Below are positions 21,119 to 32,841 of a stretch of DNA of 64,000 nt, piece after piece. The position numbers and the translations under genes are program-made. Position 1 is the stretch's first letter; every line of letters starts with the position of its first letter. The stretch is from positions 496,001 through 560,000 of the forward strand of contig OZ037915.1 in the NCBI GenBank assembly GCA_964035575.1, in the 5' to 3' direction. The DNA comes from Rhynchopus sp. YZ270_cl-10 (Eukaryota; Euglenozoa; Diplonemea; Diplonemida; Diplonemidae). The notes beneath the pieces were generated by a model, which made no database searches, had not been told where the DNA came from, and saw only the letters and a list, made by a program, of their open reading frames with translations.

Positions 21119-21889
21119 GAAGGAAAAAGAAAAAGGAAGGAAAAAAGAAGAAGAAGAAAAAAACTGATTTCCCCACCCAGAAAGATAGACCAAGCACAGA
21201 AGTGCCTTCCGCTCTCTCACCACTTTTTGTTGGTGGTACAGTTCCGCTTGAATCCCTGCGGAATAATTTTTTTTCTCTCGCATTTTTTTTGTAGCCCCGA
21301 CAAAAAACCCGACCTTTGAGGTAGATTTTTTTTTGTTTTTTTGTAGTTTCGACAATCACCTGTCCGAGGACGGGTTCTGTACACAAAGTCGCCCGAAGGC
21401 TAATGAATTTCAAAGGTATAGATGCAGATCATCCTCAACCCAAAGAAATTACTTTTTTTTTTTTGATAAATTGTTAGAGTAGTGTAGTTGCCTCGGTTGT
21501 GTTTGCCACAGTTGTGCAATTTCCAATGTACTTTTTTTTTTTGAAAACTTTTTTACCATTCCCTTTCTTAGGGAACGGAGCATGTACGGCCCTGGAAGCT
21601 CCAAGAAACATGGAGTCGGCGGGCTGAATAGGAAGTTGCCTTCCTAAACGTGCACACAACAATTTTTTGTTTCAGTCAGGAAAATAGAAGAGGGGGAGAG
21701 GGGGCAGGCCTCCGGCTAATTCCGGAAAAAGTTGGCCTTGGGGGTGGTGGGGGACGACGTACTAGTCATGGTCATGACGAGTGATATGACAGGTGGCATT
21801 ACTAATATACAGTGCTAGTAATAATAACAGGTGGTACCTGTGATATGACAGTATGGTTTGCCGGTGGCTATTGCATCCCCGGGAAAACT

Positions 21890-22830
21890 CTCAAATATTT
21901 GTTTTGCCCCTTTTTAGGGCTAATTTCAACAATTTGAGGTCACTAAGGGCAGAACAACTTTTTATTTTGGTTCTCGTTATTTGGGGATCCCAAAATCGTG
22001 CGCGCGTGCGCAAATAATAAGTTCTTTCACTGAAAATAAGTTTTTTGAAAACTTGGTTGTATTGGTGTGTAGCCACCCTAGAGTGTGCCCCACTATGGGG
22101 TGGCTACACGCTAAAGTTTCGCTAAAGTTTTTTTTGATGAAGTAGTTTCAGGAACAATGAGGGGTTGGGTTGGTTACAGGGATTAAATTTTCACGACTTT
22201 TCTTCGGTACAGTTTTGCACATGCTTTTTCGGGGCCCATCTCTAAAAGGGTCACACAGGGCATACCTAACTCAGTAGTCCCCTGGCCCGGCCCCGTCCGG
22301 ATGCTGAAAACATGAAAGTGCTCGAAAACACCGGCATTTGCATTTTCGGAATCCGTCCGTTGTGTGATGGGGTCAATTTGCCGAAATGTACAAGTTCTTG
22401 GTTTTGGTCAAAATCCATGTAAAGAGGGCCAAGTAAATACCACAACCCAGATTTTCTCACCCTGATGCTGAAAACGTGAAAATGCCCGAAAACACCGGCA
22501 TTTGCATTTCCGGAATCCGCCCGTTCTGTGGTGGGGGATATACAGAAAAATGGACACAATTTCAGTGACTAAAATTTTCACAAAATATGAACCCATACCC
22601 AAATGGGTAAAGGCAGCCAAACTTCTTGAGCTTACCTGTCTTACGGTCGTCATCCCCTTGTACTCTACAGTACCCCGTCCCCCTTGTACTGGTCAAAACT
22701 TATTCTCCAAAAACTTATTTTTTCCCCAAATCTCAAAAAAAGGTGCGCGCGCAAACGAGAACCAAAATATAAAGTTGTTCTGCCCTAATTTAAAAGAAAA
22801 AAATTGGCACTTTTGAGCATCTGTGGGGGT
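21890..22830. repeat. Inverted-repeat pair enclosing a 162-bp tandem duplication
   Basis: GGGCAGAACAACTTTTTATT onward (21947-21978) is the inverse of 22753-22785, and CGCGCG/AAATAAGTTTTTTG segments also match in inverse order, so this may be a roughly 1-kb TIR element with decayed ends. Inside, the segment starting GATGCTGAAAACATGAAAGT (22301) is repeated 162 bp later (22463) with few changes. No protein seen. Confidence 0.6.
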
Positions 22831-24715
22831 CTAAAAACGCGGTTTCCAACGCCTTCCCCGGACTCCGCCGTGCGGGCAACACTTACGCACCGGCCACACG
22901 AAGCCCTGGACCAAAAATTGTAAAACTGCGCACATTTTTGCTGGACCGTAAAAATTCTGGAACTTTTGGGGTTTTTTTTTGGCAAATTAGAATAACTTTG
23001 ACGATCCATTCACGTTTACGGTTATTTATCACGTCATGCCACCTACGCCGTCGTCTAGGCAATTAGCATGTAACCTGGGCGGTGTACACGTAATATGGTT
23101 GGGGTATATGGGACGGAAAGAAAAGAAAACCAGTTCGAGTAAAAGATGCAACTGAAAGCATTCGCAGTGCAGTGCTAATGTCAACCTTTCAAAAAGAAAA
23201 TATGAAAGTTCGACAGCGCAAACATCTCTGAGCTGAGTAAATTACTTAAGTGAACTTAAGTTACACAGCCATAGGTCAGGTAAGTAAAAGCAAAAAAAAA
23301 GGTTTTTTCGTTGCTCAATTTCCCTGAAGGGGAGATTGGCGACCGTATCGGGGGAACTATTTCTCCTTTTAAGCTACACTTGTAGGGGTACAAAAGAAAA
23401 ACAAAGAACGGTAGTTATTGATGCAATACCTCCAACTGACCCACCGTGTCAGCCCCGAATGGAGGCACAAAAATAGTAACTCTGATAGGTAAGTAAAAAG
23501 GAAAAAGGTTTGTTCGTTGATTGCTCAATATCCCTGTTGGAGGGGGTGATTGGCGATCGTATGTAACTATTTCTCCTTTTCGCTCCGCTAGGTATAAAAC
23601 AATGGACAAAAAGAAAAGAGAAAAAAAAAACACAAACATAACACTCATCACACGAAAAAAACCCCATGGGAGAGGTTGTGGTGAAAAAACGCACAACACC
23701 TCTACCTGTTTGGTGAGAAGTGGCTCTGCAGCGCGGTTCGTCCCCCCAGAAAAAGTGTGGTCAAAATGCTTTGTTTCTATTTTCCTCCTTCATTTTTTCA
23801 TGCGGCAACGAAATGAAAAAAAAAAAAAAAGACTGGTCTTTTGTTCAAAGACCGGGGTGTGCATAATGGGTGCACTACCACCCAGCACACCCTCTAACTC
23901 CACTGCATAGTATTGTATCCATTGCACGTTTTTTCTTGATGCTGGCATTGAGTGTTCTGGTGTATTTTACCTTTTTATCAAAAAGAGTATTTCATAGGCA
24001 ATCAATAAATTGATAGCATAGGGGATCAACAAAAAATGTTCCCATCAAAAAAGAGACAAAAAAAATGCATACAATAGTGTGGAGGTTTTGCTAAAGGTAA
24101 TTCTGACTGGAGGAACAAAAAAGAAGAATCCTTCAGAACGAAGCACAAAAAACACCATAAAGCATTACCTCACAACACCGCCTAGGCCATCGCACTCCAT
24201 TATCCGATATCAACAATTGCCCATCCAAAAGGTATCCTTCATCGGATAGGTTCTCACTATTGTCACCTCTGCCCCCCCTTTAAAAAAAACCTTTCAAATC
24301 GAAAGATCGAACGGGGCCTTGCAAAAAGGGTACCGTTTTTATTTCTGTTTTCGTTTTTTTTTTCAGAAGTTTTCACCCTGCCCCCTCTTTCACCCCTCCC
24401 CCCACCTCTTCGAATCCCATAAAAATAAGTGGAATTCTGCAACAAACTGAGATCCAAATTTGATTTTCTTTTTTTTTTTTCCTTTTTCGAAATTCTTTCA
24501 TTTTGTGCAGCGAAGATATTTTTTGTTTTGTTTTGTTTTTTTTTGTAGTTTCGACAATCACCTATCCGAAGACGGGTTCTGAACATTTTTTTTTTTTGAT
24601 AAATTGGAATAGTGTAGTTGCCCTATGCAAACACCACTTTTTCATTTAAAATTTTGGTTGTATTAGAAAACGAGGATGAACTCCCACCATTTTTTTTTCT
24701 CTCCCCCAAAAAAAA
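22831..24715. other. Gene-free stretch with interspersed repeats
   Basis: Holds two copies of an about 90-bp repeat (23301-23390 and 23508-23595; third copy at 49268-49366) containing TTCGTTG, TTGGCGA and TATTTCTCCTTTT. A 'CCTCCAACTGACCCACCGTG' block at 23428 is related to 43150. The 24543-24587 and 24594-24646 motifs are shared with 21342 and 33209. No gene found. Confidence 0.55.
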
Positions 24716-27700
24716 TCAGAATCGAATAACCTGCGCTGTAACACGGTGCGTTTCAATCATCGGCGCAAGCAGCTCCACGGCCGCCGCCGCAGCCGGAAGC
24801 GTCGCAGCCGTCGCACGCACCCTCTCCAGGAGGTGCACCGCCTGCTCCCAGTTGCACCGCACCGCAACTGCGTCGAAGAGCGCAACCACATCTTCCGCCA
24901 CCACCGGCACACTCAGGGAGGCCATTTCTTGGATCCACCCGTCTTCCTCCTCTAGATCTGCCGGCGTGATCTCCGCAAGCACATAATTCTGTTCCGGCAC
25001 CGGCGCCTTCTCTGACGTCACTACCGCAAACGGCATGCACCACAACCCCGGCTGGCCTACCGCGTAAATACTTCTATCACACACAACGCCTTTGTTGTTC
25101 CACCGTGCAAACCTTTCCATAGCGTACAGCCACGACACTGTCATACCCAGCGTAGAGTATCTCATCATCGTCTCCACCCCAAGGTGTCCACAGAGCACCG
25201 CCCCTGCGGTGACTGCAGAGGAACTGCGCAGACCGGTTTCTTCTCTGAGACGTTCCTGCACCGCGATGGAGGCTGCAGAAGCTGCAGACCGATAGGAAGA
25301 TAGCGGGCGGGCAGCGTTAAATGTGATAGCAACACGGTCTCCCGCGAAGGTTTCTGGAACACCACGGAAGCTATGCGCGACGGTGGTGCAAACCGCTATA
25401 AACGCTGCATGCTTTTGAACAGAAGGGCACGCCTCTTTATCAGCGTTGAGCACTCCAATACCGAGAACCTCTTTATGAAAGTTCACAACATTGACAGCAA
25501 GGAACCCTACACACCGTTTGGCAAGAGCATGCGAGACTAAGGCACGGCACCCTAATCGGGTTGGCGATCTTTGCAAACTTTGCTGCCGCTGTCTGCTTGG
25601 ACTGTCCAGGACGTTCACGATAAGCGGGGGTTGTGGGGTGCTGAATGAAGGTGTGTCCGGGATGATTGGACTGGCTTGCATTGATTGTTCGCTTTCGTTG
25701 TCGGTGTTGTCGGTGTCATCCCGGAGACGTTCCTGCATGGTGAGCGGGAGGAACCCTTTGTATGCCCTCATATTCGCAACCAAAGTGTCGACTGCCGTTT
25801 GCATGACCACAATCTCTCTGACTTTAAGCGCATTTCGTTGTGGTGTCAGCCCTTCTACCTCCATTTCTGCGATGCGGGTGATTTCCTTTGCGAAAGTGGA
25901 AATGGGTTGCGTCAGCATCTCATTTACCACAACAAAGAGCAACGCCCCGGCAAACAGCACTGCGACCGCAACCATTATCGTGCCGGCATTCTCCCTTTGC
26001 AGCGCATTGGAGGTGTTGCGGTTTTGGATGTGAACGATATGCTGGGTACGCTCTGCGTCTCGCCTCGCATCTGCCAGCGTCTCATCCAACGGAGACAACA
26101 CCGCAACCACCACATTTCTCATCACCTTCGACGCTGCCAGCAGCATTTCATGATCCACAATGTACTTCGCACTCCCACTCTCCTTCAGCTGCACAATCGC
26201 CTCCTGAGAAAGCGACACATTATGCACCCTAAGATCTCTAAGATCCCCGATAAGCTCATGCCCGATCGTCATATTGGTTCTCACTCTAGACAGACCAAGG
26301 TTTACTGAAGTTAAAGCTCTGGTCCGTTGTACACCGTTAATATAAACAGCGCAGTATCCTTCACCAACGAAGCGAACGGTGAGGGTAAGGAACACCCATT
26401 GCTGTAGGGGGAGGTCTCTGATAGGCCCGGTTTTGCAGCCGTAGGAGATCATGGAAATCCATGCGGAGCCGTCGGTGTGGAAGCGGAGCGCTGCGTCGGC
26501 GGCAAGCGAATCAGTTATTATGACACCACGCCTTCCAAACATCGCAGTGTCCAACCGCATCCACACCGACACACTGTATTCATTGTTTTTAAACATCCTC
26601 TCTCGATACGCAGGGGTATAGCTACCGTTCACCCCACGCTGCACCACCACATCCTGCACCCCACCCACCGCGCGACTCTCTCTATAATACCGAAATGTGT
26701 TGTGCCCCTCTCGCGCGGCCACTCGAGGAACCCTCTTCGTGAGATACGGTGAAACTGTAATTGTATTGGTTCCGTCAAAGCGGGCCTGGTTGTTTTGGGT
26801 GTAGTTCGGGCAGATCAAATCCTTGCATTCCGCAAAGGTATCCCAATTATGCCAACTCACATCATTTATATTGGTTTCTAGCGGAAGATGGAGCCATTCA
26901 GTGGTATACCCTTCATAGTGTTCACGAAGCTTAAAACGGCGTACGATCGGTCCATTATCGGTTTCCTCTCCAGGATCGATCTGACCATACTGCGAAATAA
27001 GGTAATTTCCCATGGCATTGAATTCTGGGTGAATCGAATCAAATAGGGTGAAGGTTTGGTAGGTATCTTGGTAGCCCAGCTCGATCACCCCCAATTCATC
27101 TACCACACGATAGACCTGAGACCGGGTTGTATCCTGCGCCAGAATCCTCCCTTCACCTGCAGTATACACCGCAAAGAGCGACGATGCCGTAGCACCCACC
27201 CCCGCACCCCATTTCCCAAGCTCATTTTTTACTCCATGAGAAAGCGTCTGCACCTGATAAGAAGAAACAACAAAGCCAGGCGGAGAACGCACCCTCGCGA
27301 AAGAACTGAAAAAGGGGTCGGACAGTTTTCCATTGCCCTCTGTATCGGAAAAGGTGTTGGTATGGGTCACCTGAAGCTCCCCGAGATAGGTGGTCTTCCG
27401 GTTCACCGCGTAGTCCGAAAGAAATGAGATTGTGTCGTTGTACTCCGGGGGGAGCTCTCCCCACCAGAGTGTTGTTAATGGGTCGAATGAGGGGCCGATC
27501 GGAAGCTTGGTTCTGGTATCGATGTAGGTTCCGTTCGTTAGTTCTGCGGTTGGACCGATGTAATAGCCGCCACCAAGAAGCACTTCGCTACGACAACCAA
27601 TTGACCACCTATCAATTACACCGTCATAAACATGAAGAAGGTTGCGCAGCGTTGTGGATTTTTCAGCCCACCAGGCAGCGGTGGGGGTGGAATCGGGGTG

Positions 27701-29530
27701 GTTGTTACTGTAAGATACGAAGTTCCGATAGAACGCTGCCTTCTCATAGTTGTGTCTCATCCACTCCAACGCCGGATTCGAAACGGAAAGCAACTGCCCC
27801 TCCGCCCTTTCCATGGCACGCTCCACATGGCTCGCCGAATCTCTCGCATTCATTACCCTCAAAGCTTCTTCTTTATTCTCTCTTTGCGTTGCCTCCGCAG
27901 AATGCCCAGCACTACTCGCTAAGACATAGGTTACTGCAACCAAAACCCCTGCTAAAGAAAGAGAAAGCAGAGTTGAAGCAATTCCTAAAGGAATTCCCTC
28001 AGAGAATTTGGTGTGGGAACGGCTGGACCACCACAGCTTGGCGCAGAGAAGTGCACAGAGGATAGGGGTTAGAACTGCACCGACAACAAAGGAGGGTTCG
28101 GAGAAAACGCTGTCAGAGGTTTCGTCGGGGATGAGAAGAAAGTCGTTGGGAGGGCTTGGGGGTGCTGGAGTAGGCTGCCAGGTGTGCGCTTCGGGTTCGC
28201 CAAAAACGATTTTCCGTTCAAAAATACCAGGAGAAAGCTGGAGACCGCCTTCCATAAACTCCTTGAAAGCAGTTCTCTCGGTGCCAAGAATGATAGCGGA
28301 GGTCGCAATAACGACGTTGTTCGCAAACCCATGAACGGCATGGTTGTACATAGTAATGTGCGCCGCCATCCCAGCTTTTCCTGCAAGAATCGAACTGTCC
28401 ACCCGAGAACAGACCCCAGATCTGTGAATAGTGTTTTTATTGTATGACGCCAGAACCTTTCCCCGCCAGGATTCATCAAAATTGGAGGCATTGCAGAGGA
28501 AGTCGCCTCCCCCTGGGACAATGTTTTCGTCGATAAAAATGATGGTTTCTTGTACAGGAAAGCGGCCGCGGTAGCGGTGTTGCAGGCTGTTTCTTGCGCG
28601 GGTTGGGGAGAGAAAGGTTTGTTGTAGACAGGCGACGACCTCCCGCGTCTCTGGGTGGTATGCTGACACCGGGCATTGCGAGCAGAGCCTCGCAGACTCA
28701 TCAGGACTATCTTCACAGCTTCCTTTATGGAGCAGCCACCACGGACAGGTGTCTCCGCCGTAGTATTCGCTCAGGTCTGCCTCGCTGTTTGCGTAGTTGT
28801 AGTCCGCTCCACATTCATAGATAACACGCCCTTGAACCCTCCCGGTTGCTTCTCGTAACGTTTTGAGCACCTCAACATCTTTCGCACCGCTGCGCCACTG
28901 CATCGTCACCGTATCTTCCAACCCATCACTATCATGAAACAACCGATAGTGTTTGTTGTCGGTATAGCTGGTATAAAAAGCATAGCTCAAAATGCCTAAG
29001 GTAGATCCCTGTTGTCTCGCAGCGCGTAGTTTCGCGGTGTATCCGCAGCCAGGGGTGTGGTAATCCACAAATGCAATGGTGTCGGTGATATTCGCAGTAA
29101 AATCTTCTGCAGAGCATCCACTATTACTATGTGTCACCACATCAAGAATCTTCCCGTTATAAGGATGTTGTATGTCCATATTAGCCGCTTCAATGTAAGG
29201 CCTCCCCTCCATCGCACCCAAGCAGGTCCGCACCCCAATAAGCGACTGCGGAACCCCCGAGGTAAACTCAAATTTGTACACACAGTCTCCACACATCTCG
29301 GACCACCGTTTCCAGTTCTCCAGGTCGCACATTGTCTCTCTCCGGACCTCAGGGCTGACAAAGCTTTTTGAAGACCCATGGAAGTACGCCATCATCAGAT
29401 CTGACATCACAGCGTTAACTGAATAAGGGCATTGGTCGTGATGGTAATGGCATTCTGGGATTCCAGCTTCGGTGTGGAGGATACTGCATAAAAGTAAAAG
29501 CAACCATAAGGGGTGAACCAAAATGGACAT
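24716..29530 (-). CDS. Large receptor with LamG-like ectodomain, HAMP-like linker and a catalytically dead cyclase domain
   Basis: 1604 residues, no intron needed, UGA stop. Signal peptide about 1-22. A Cys-rich ectodomain of about 23-475 contains two PA-like segments. Membrane helices lie at about 478-500 and 513-540. A second extracellular region of about 541-1180 starts helical as in dCache-type sensors and ends in a LamG/concanavalin-like sandwich (about 982-1110: SVSVWMRLD, WVFLTLTVRF, VYINGVQR). A third helix lies at about 1183-1203, then a HAMP-like stretch, an MRAYKGFLP motif shared with the cyclase at 347-2533, a Pro/Ser-rich linker and a class III cyclase fold (about 1338-1500). In that fold the first metal Asp is Asn (N1347), the catalytic Asn is Ser (S1466) and the Arg is Ala (A1470); only D1398 remains. 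So it probably senses an outside ligand and signals by dimerising or regulating active cyclases, not by making cAMP. Ligand unknown. Confidence 0.82.
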   Translation of the reverse strand: MSILVHPLWLLLLLCSILHTEAGIPECHYHHDQCPYSVNAVMSDLMMAYFHGSSKSFVSPEVRRETMCDLENWKRWSEMCGDCVYKFEFTSGVPQSLIGVRTCLGAMEGRPYIEAANMDIQHPYNGKILDVVTHSNSGCSAEDFTANITDTIAFVDYHTPGCGYTAKLRAARQQGSTLGILSYAFYTSYTDNKHYRLFHDSDGLEDTVTMQWRSGAKDVEVLKTLREATGRVQGRVIYECGADYNYANSEADLSEYYGGDTCPWWLLHKGSCEDSPDESARLCSQCPVSAYHPETREVVACLQQTFLSPTRARNSLQHRYRGRFPVQETIIFIDENIVPGGGDFLCNASNFDESWRGKVLASYNKNTIHRSGVCSRVDSSILAGKAGMAAHITMYNHAVHGFANNVVIATSAIILGTERTAFKEFMEGGLQLSPGIFERKIVFGEPEAHTWQPTPAPPSPPNDFLLIPDETSDSVFSEPSFVVGAVLTPILCALLCAKLWWSSRSHTKFSEGIPLGIASTLLSLSLAGVLVAVTYVLASSAGHSAEATQRENKEEALRVMNARDSASHVERAMERAEGQLLSVSNPALEWMRHNYEKAAFYRNFVSYSNNHPDSTPTAAWWAEKSTTLRNLLHVYDGVIDRWSIGCRSEVLLGGGYYIGPTAELTNGTYIDTRTKLPIGPSFDPLTTLWWGELPPEYNDTISFLSDYAVNRKTTYLGELQVTHTNTFSDTEGNGKLSDPFFSSFARVRSPPGFVVSSYQVQTLSHGVKNELGKWGAGVGATASSLFAVYTAGEGRILAQDTTRSQVYRVVDELGVIELGYQDTYQTFTLFDSIHPEFNAMGNYLISQYGQIDPGEETDNGPIVRRFKLREHYEGYTTEWLHLPLETNINDVSWHNWDTFAECKDLICPNYTQNNQARFDGTNTITVSPYLTKRVPRVAAREGHNTFRYYRESRAVGGVQDVVVQRGVNGSYTPAYRERMFKNNEYSVSVWMRLDTAMFGRRGVIITDSLAADAALRFHTDGSAWISMISYGCKTGPIRDLPLQQWVFLTLTVRFVGEGYCAVYINGVQRTRALTSVNLGLSRVRTNMTIGHELIGDLRDLRVHNVSLSQEAIVQLKESGSAKYIVDHEMLLAASKVMRNVVVAVLSPLDETLADARRDAERTQHIVHIQNRNTSNALQRENAGTIMVAVAVLFAGALLFVVVNEMLTQPISTFAKEITRIAEMEVEGLTPQRNALKVREIVVMQTAVDTLVANMRAYKGFLPLTMQERLRDDTDNTDNESEQSMQASPIIPDTPSFSTPQPPLIVNVLDSPSRQRQQSLQRSPTRLGCRALVSHALAKRCVGFLAVNVVNFHKEVLGIGVLNADKEACPSVQKHAAFIAVCTTVAHSFRGVPETFAGDRVAITFNAARPLSSYRSAASAASIAVQERLREETGLRSSSAVTAGAVLCGHLGVETMMRYSTLGMTVSWLYAMERFARWNNKGVVCDRSIYAVGQPGLWCMPFAVVTSEKAPVPEQNYVLAEITPADLEEEDGWIQEMASLSVPVVAEDVVALFDAVAVRCNWEQAVHLLERVRATAATLPAAAAAVELLAPMIETHRVTAQVIRF

Positions 29531-29986
29531 CGTTTTAAGGTGAGAGGAATATAAGAAGAGATCTGGAGCAAAAAAGAAGATTGAGTCCTAAACCGCGCTC
29601 AAAAAAAGGGAGAGAGAGCGGTGCTGTGTATGTGGGGGGCTTCTGTCACACCCAAAGAAAAATGTATCAGAAAAAAATGGTGTGTGGGTTTTTGTGTGGA
29701 CCCCACACACACAGTGCGCTTTGTTTTTTTTGTGCACGAAAGGAAATGTTTTCTTCTTTTGGGAAAAGAGGTGAAATTGGTGTTGTGTTTTGGTTGTGTT
29801 CTCTCCTGTGGGGGTGTGGTGATGGATATTTGGGTGTGTCAATCGGAAAGCAGACAACGAATAAAATTACGCATTTTCTTCGTTTTTTTTCTTTGTGAGG
29901 TGTCGTTTTTTCAACTTTTTTTTTGTGGAGAATTTTGGAAATAGGGGAAAATATTTGAAAGTTGCGTCAGGGAAACAAAACATTCA
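29531..29986. other. 5' flank of the receptor gene
   Basis: T/G-rich DNA with short open frames on both strands that resemble no family. No promoter element can be named. Confidence 0.5.
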
Positions 29987-30918
29987 ATCAGTCCTATTCG
30001 TGGTCATTTACCCCCCCCCCTAAATTTACCCCCCCCCCCTTATTTTACCCCCTTTTTCAGAAAAAAACGGTTCAGGCCAAAATAACATGGTAATTTACCC
30101 CCCCCCCTTATAATACCCTGTTGTGGCTGGTACTTTACCCCCCTGGGGGGGTAAAGTACCAGCCACCAGGTAATTTTTGGGTAATTATCGCCGCAACACG
30201 CCAGGTGGTGTTTTGTCACGAGTGACCTAAACCCACGAGCGAAGCGAGGGGGTTCAGGGAACGAGTGGCAAAACACCACCTGGCGTGTAATTATGGGGTA
30301 ATAGTTTCACTTAGTGCAGCGCATACCTGTTTTGTTTTATGGTTTGCTGGGAGGGGCTGATGTGTTCAGCGGGTCGTACATCCGGAGACTGTAGGACTCG
30401 TCTGATTTGAAGCTGGAGACAAGCTCGAAATGAGGAAAGGGGTAAAGTGCAAATAATCTTTCACCCTGTTTTACATCACGTGTGCAGGTAGATGGGTGCA
30501 GGTGGGTACGTTTGTGCTGCGTGGGCGATACGTTTGGGACACCTCACGGAATCTGAGGCAACACCGTGATCCCTGACCAGTCATGGTTCAGGCACGGGCA
30601 GAAAGATGATGTGGATGATGTGGATCCATGATGCATGACTGCTTGCGATGTCGCAAGGAAGTGAGGAATTTTTTTCAGATGACACATTTGTCATGAGAGC
30701 ATGTGTTGTCACACTGTGTTGTGCAAAATTTTACCCCACCGTGTATGAAAAAGTCCCCCCTTCCCACCCAAAAACATGACCTAACCCATAACATGGTAAT
30801 TTACCCCCCCCCCTTACCCCCTCATTTACCCCCCCCCCTTATTTTACCCCCTTATTTCCAAAATTTCCGGTTCACCGACCCAAAGGGGGGGGGGTAAATG
30901 ACCACGAATAGGACTGAT
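29987..30918 (-). mobile_element. Non-autonomous TIR element with G/C tracts, copy B (inverted)
   Basis: Same ends as 9038-9906 (ATCAGTCCTATTCGTGGTC and complement) and the same core in opposite orientation, including AGGCACGGGCAGAAAGATGA and GAGGGGCTGATGTGTTCAGC segments. It carries an extra palindrome at 30196-30288 (arms ACACGCCAGGTGGTGTTTTG and complement), of which copy A keeps only one half. A nested TGGCTGGTACTTTACCCCCC hairpin is at about 30124-30166. No protein seen. Confidence 0.85.
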
Positions 30919-31831
30919 TTAAAAAAAAAAAATAGTGGAGCACATCCTTGGGTGTCTACACTAATACAACCAAATTATTCAAAAAAAGAGAAAAACTAAG
31001 ATAATTCTAAGTCAGATCATCTTGACTATAATCCCTTATGAAACACCCATGGTGAACCTGGTATTGTTTTGTTCATTGTCACCTCACCCCAAAAGAACTG
31101 GGTCGATTTGTGTGAGGTTTTCTCCACAAAACATTTTTTGGTTTTGCTCACACGTTTCAAAACCAGTTTCTTAGAAAATAATGGGGGGTTTTTTTTTTCC
31201 AAAGCCAGGTGGGGTTGATCACAATAGGTGGTCGTATATATTTTTTTTTGTTTTTGTTTATTCTTTTTTGTTGTATCGACAATCATTTTTTCAAATCACT
31301 TTACACCTACTGGTATAAATATCAGTACTCAGTATGCTTTTTTGATGGAATACTCACCTTAGATTTCGGTGGTTTCCAGTGAATTTTAGAGAAGACAGCC
31401 TATGAGCTAAAAATACAGTTACAGCACCACTTCTTTCACATAAAAACTGTAGGTTTTTTTTTTAAAGGAAACTCCAAAAAATAATCAAAAAAACAACAAA
31501 TTAAAAAGACGCTTTTCTCCCCCCCAAAAAAAGTGCTTTTTCATTTTTAAAAAATCGAAAGATAAAAGTATTATCTTTTAGAAACGGTGGGGAAGATGGG
31601 GATGGGATGGGATGGGAGATGTGGGGTTTTTGTGAAAAGCAGGGTATAGGGTGGTTTCCTGGAAGGTGGCCCATTGCGTTTGTGGGTGGTGCTTTGTAGG
31701 GAAATTGTGAAAAAATTTCCAGAAAACAAAAAAAAAAACGAGAAGGTAACCACCCAGCTACACATGCCGAAGCAGTAAAGCGCGGCCATTGTAAGCTTTT
31801 GTAAGTCTTTTTTTTTTTGCTAGACTGATGC
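30919..31831. other. Gene-free stretch
   Basis: Contains a reverse copy of the 'CCACCCTAGAGTGTGCTCCAC' motif at about 30934-30983, T runs, and the short GGGATGGGATGGGATGGGAG repeat at about 31597-31617. No gene seen. Confidence 0.5.
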
Positions 31832-31839
31832 CAAATATG

Positions 31840-32552
31840 CAGTGTTTCCCACGGTGAGATTTTGGGGTGAGAAATCTCACAAAAAAAAAAAAAAAAAAAA
31901 AGTGAGGTGAGAAATCTCACCTGCAGGAAAAAAAAAAAAAAAAAATCATGGTTGAACCACGGGAGTACCATGGGGAACTGGGTTGCTGACCGCACCATCC
32001 AGGCTGTACCTCAATTTTTTTTTGCCTGCGGCGCCATTTTCCCTTTTTTGCTCCGCAAAAAAGGGTTAGGACCATAATAGGTGTGTGACTATGTGCTGTA
32101 AAAAAGATAGATTTTTACACTGTACCCTAATTTTTTTTCGCCTGCGGCGCCATTTGTTTGATTTTTTTTTTGCTCCGCAAAAATCCCTATGTTCCCAATG
32201 TCCCTTGTCAGCAGTGCTGAGAAATTTTGGGCACAAAAACAAGCTGACCCCCCAATCTTCCAACGACAGTGACATTTATGTCAACAATTTTTAGAAATGT
32301 TGCGTACCGTGGCTTCGCTTGGGTGTCATGCCTGCCATGACTGCCGTTTATTTTGTAAATGTACTGGTGCAAATATCAATGAAGTGCCGAACTCCGAGAA
32401 ATTCTCACATTCCGCCGGAGGCCCTCAACTTGAGCTAAGGTGGGGACCCGGGCGCGCGAAGCGCGCCCGGGCTCGCCACACCTATACAAAAACCCGCAAA
32501 ACCGCAAAATCTCACCTATTTTCAGAGTTAGGTGAGATGCTGGGAAACACTG
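31840..32552. mobile_element. Non-autonomous hAT-like element
   Basis: Terminal inverted repeat CAGTGTTTCCCA/TGGGAAACACTG matches the hAT superfamily pattern. It is flanked by a perfect 8-bp duplication CAAATATG (31832-31839 and 32553-32560), the hAT target-site length. The 713-bp interior has no transposase. It holds subterminal GGTGAGA/TCTCACC inverted motifs, two copies of a GCCTGCGGCGCCATTT...TTTGCTCCGCAAAAA block (about 32027 and 32133) and a GC-rich hairpin (CCCGGGCGCGC/GCGCGCCCGGG, 32448-32470). Confidence 0.9.
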
Positions 32553-32805
32553 CAAATATGGCAAAAAAAAAACAAAAGTATCATAAACATCATGAACACG
32601 CATTTTATTGATGGCAAACACACAAAAAATGAAAAATTTGAAAGGATTGTGGGTATAGTTGTACCAAAAAGAGCGGTACATAAAAAAAAAACCACGCGCG
32701 TGTTGTGTTAAAATGAAACAACAACAACAAAACGCTAGCAATCTGATGTTGCACACAATTTTTTTTTTTCAAACATTATAAGGACAACAGAAAAATAGGT
32801 TTTTT

Positions 32806-32841
32806 GGTAAGATGATACTAAGCCTTGGGTGCTTGGTCACC
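32806..32841 (+). repeat. Hairpin-GTCACC motif, copy f
   Basis: CTAAGC-CTTGGGT-GCTTGG stem (one G-T pair) then TCACC. Confidence 0.6.

Larger units (their letters stand above)
19623..21889. other. Gene-free repetitive stretch
   Basis: Begins with a G-run, then holds dispersed repeats at 19815-20008 and 20898-21118. A 55-bp block at about 20497-20550 (AATCAATAAATTGATAGCAT) recurs at 23998-24045. Another block (GTAGTTTCGACAATCACCTG) at about 21342-21385 recurs at 24543-24587. An 'AGTAGTGTAGTTGCC' type motif lies at about 21463-21533. No gene found on either strand. Confidence 0.55.

Noticed and set aside
24400-24420. TTCGAATCCC, a B-box-like sequence
   Set aside because: No matching stem, A box or cloverleaf can be drawn around it.
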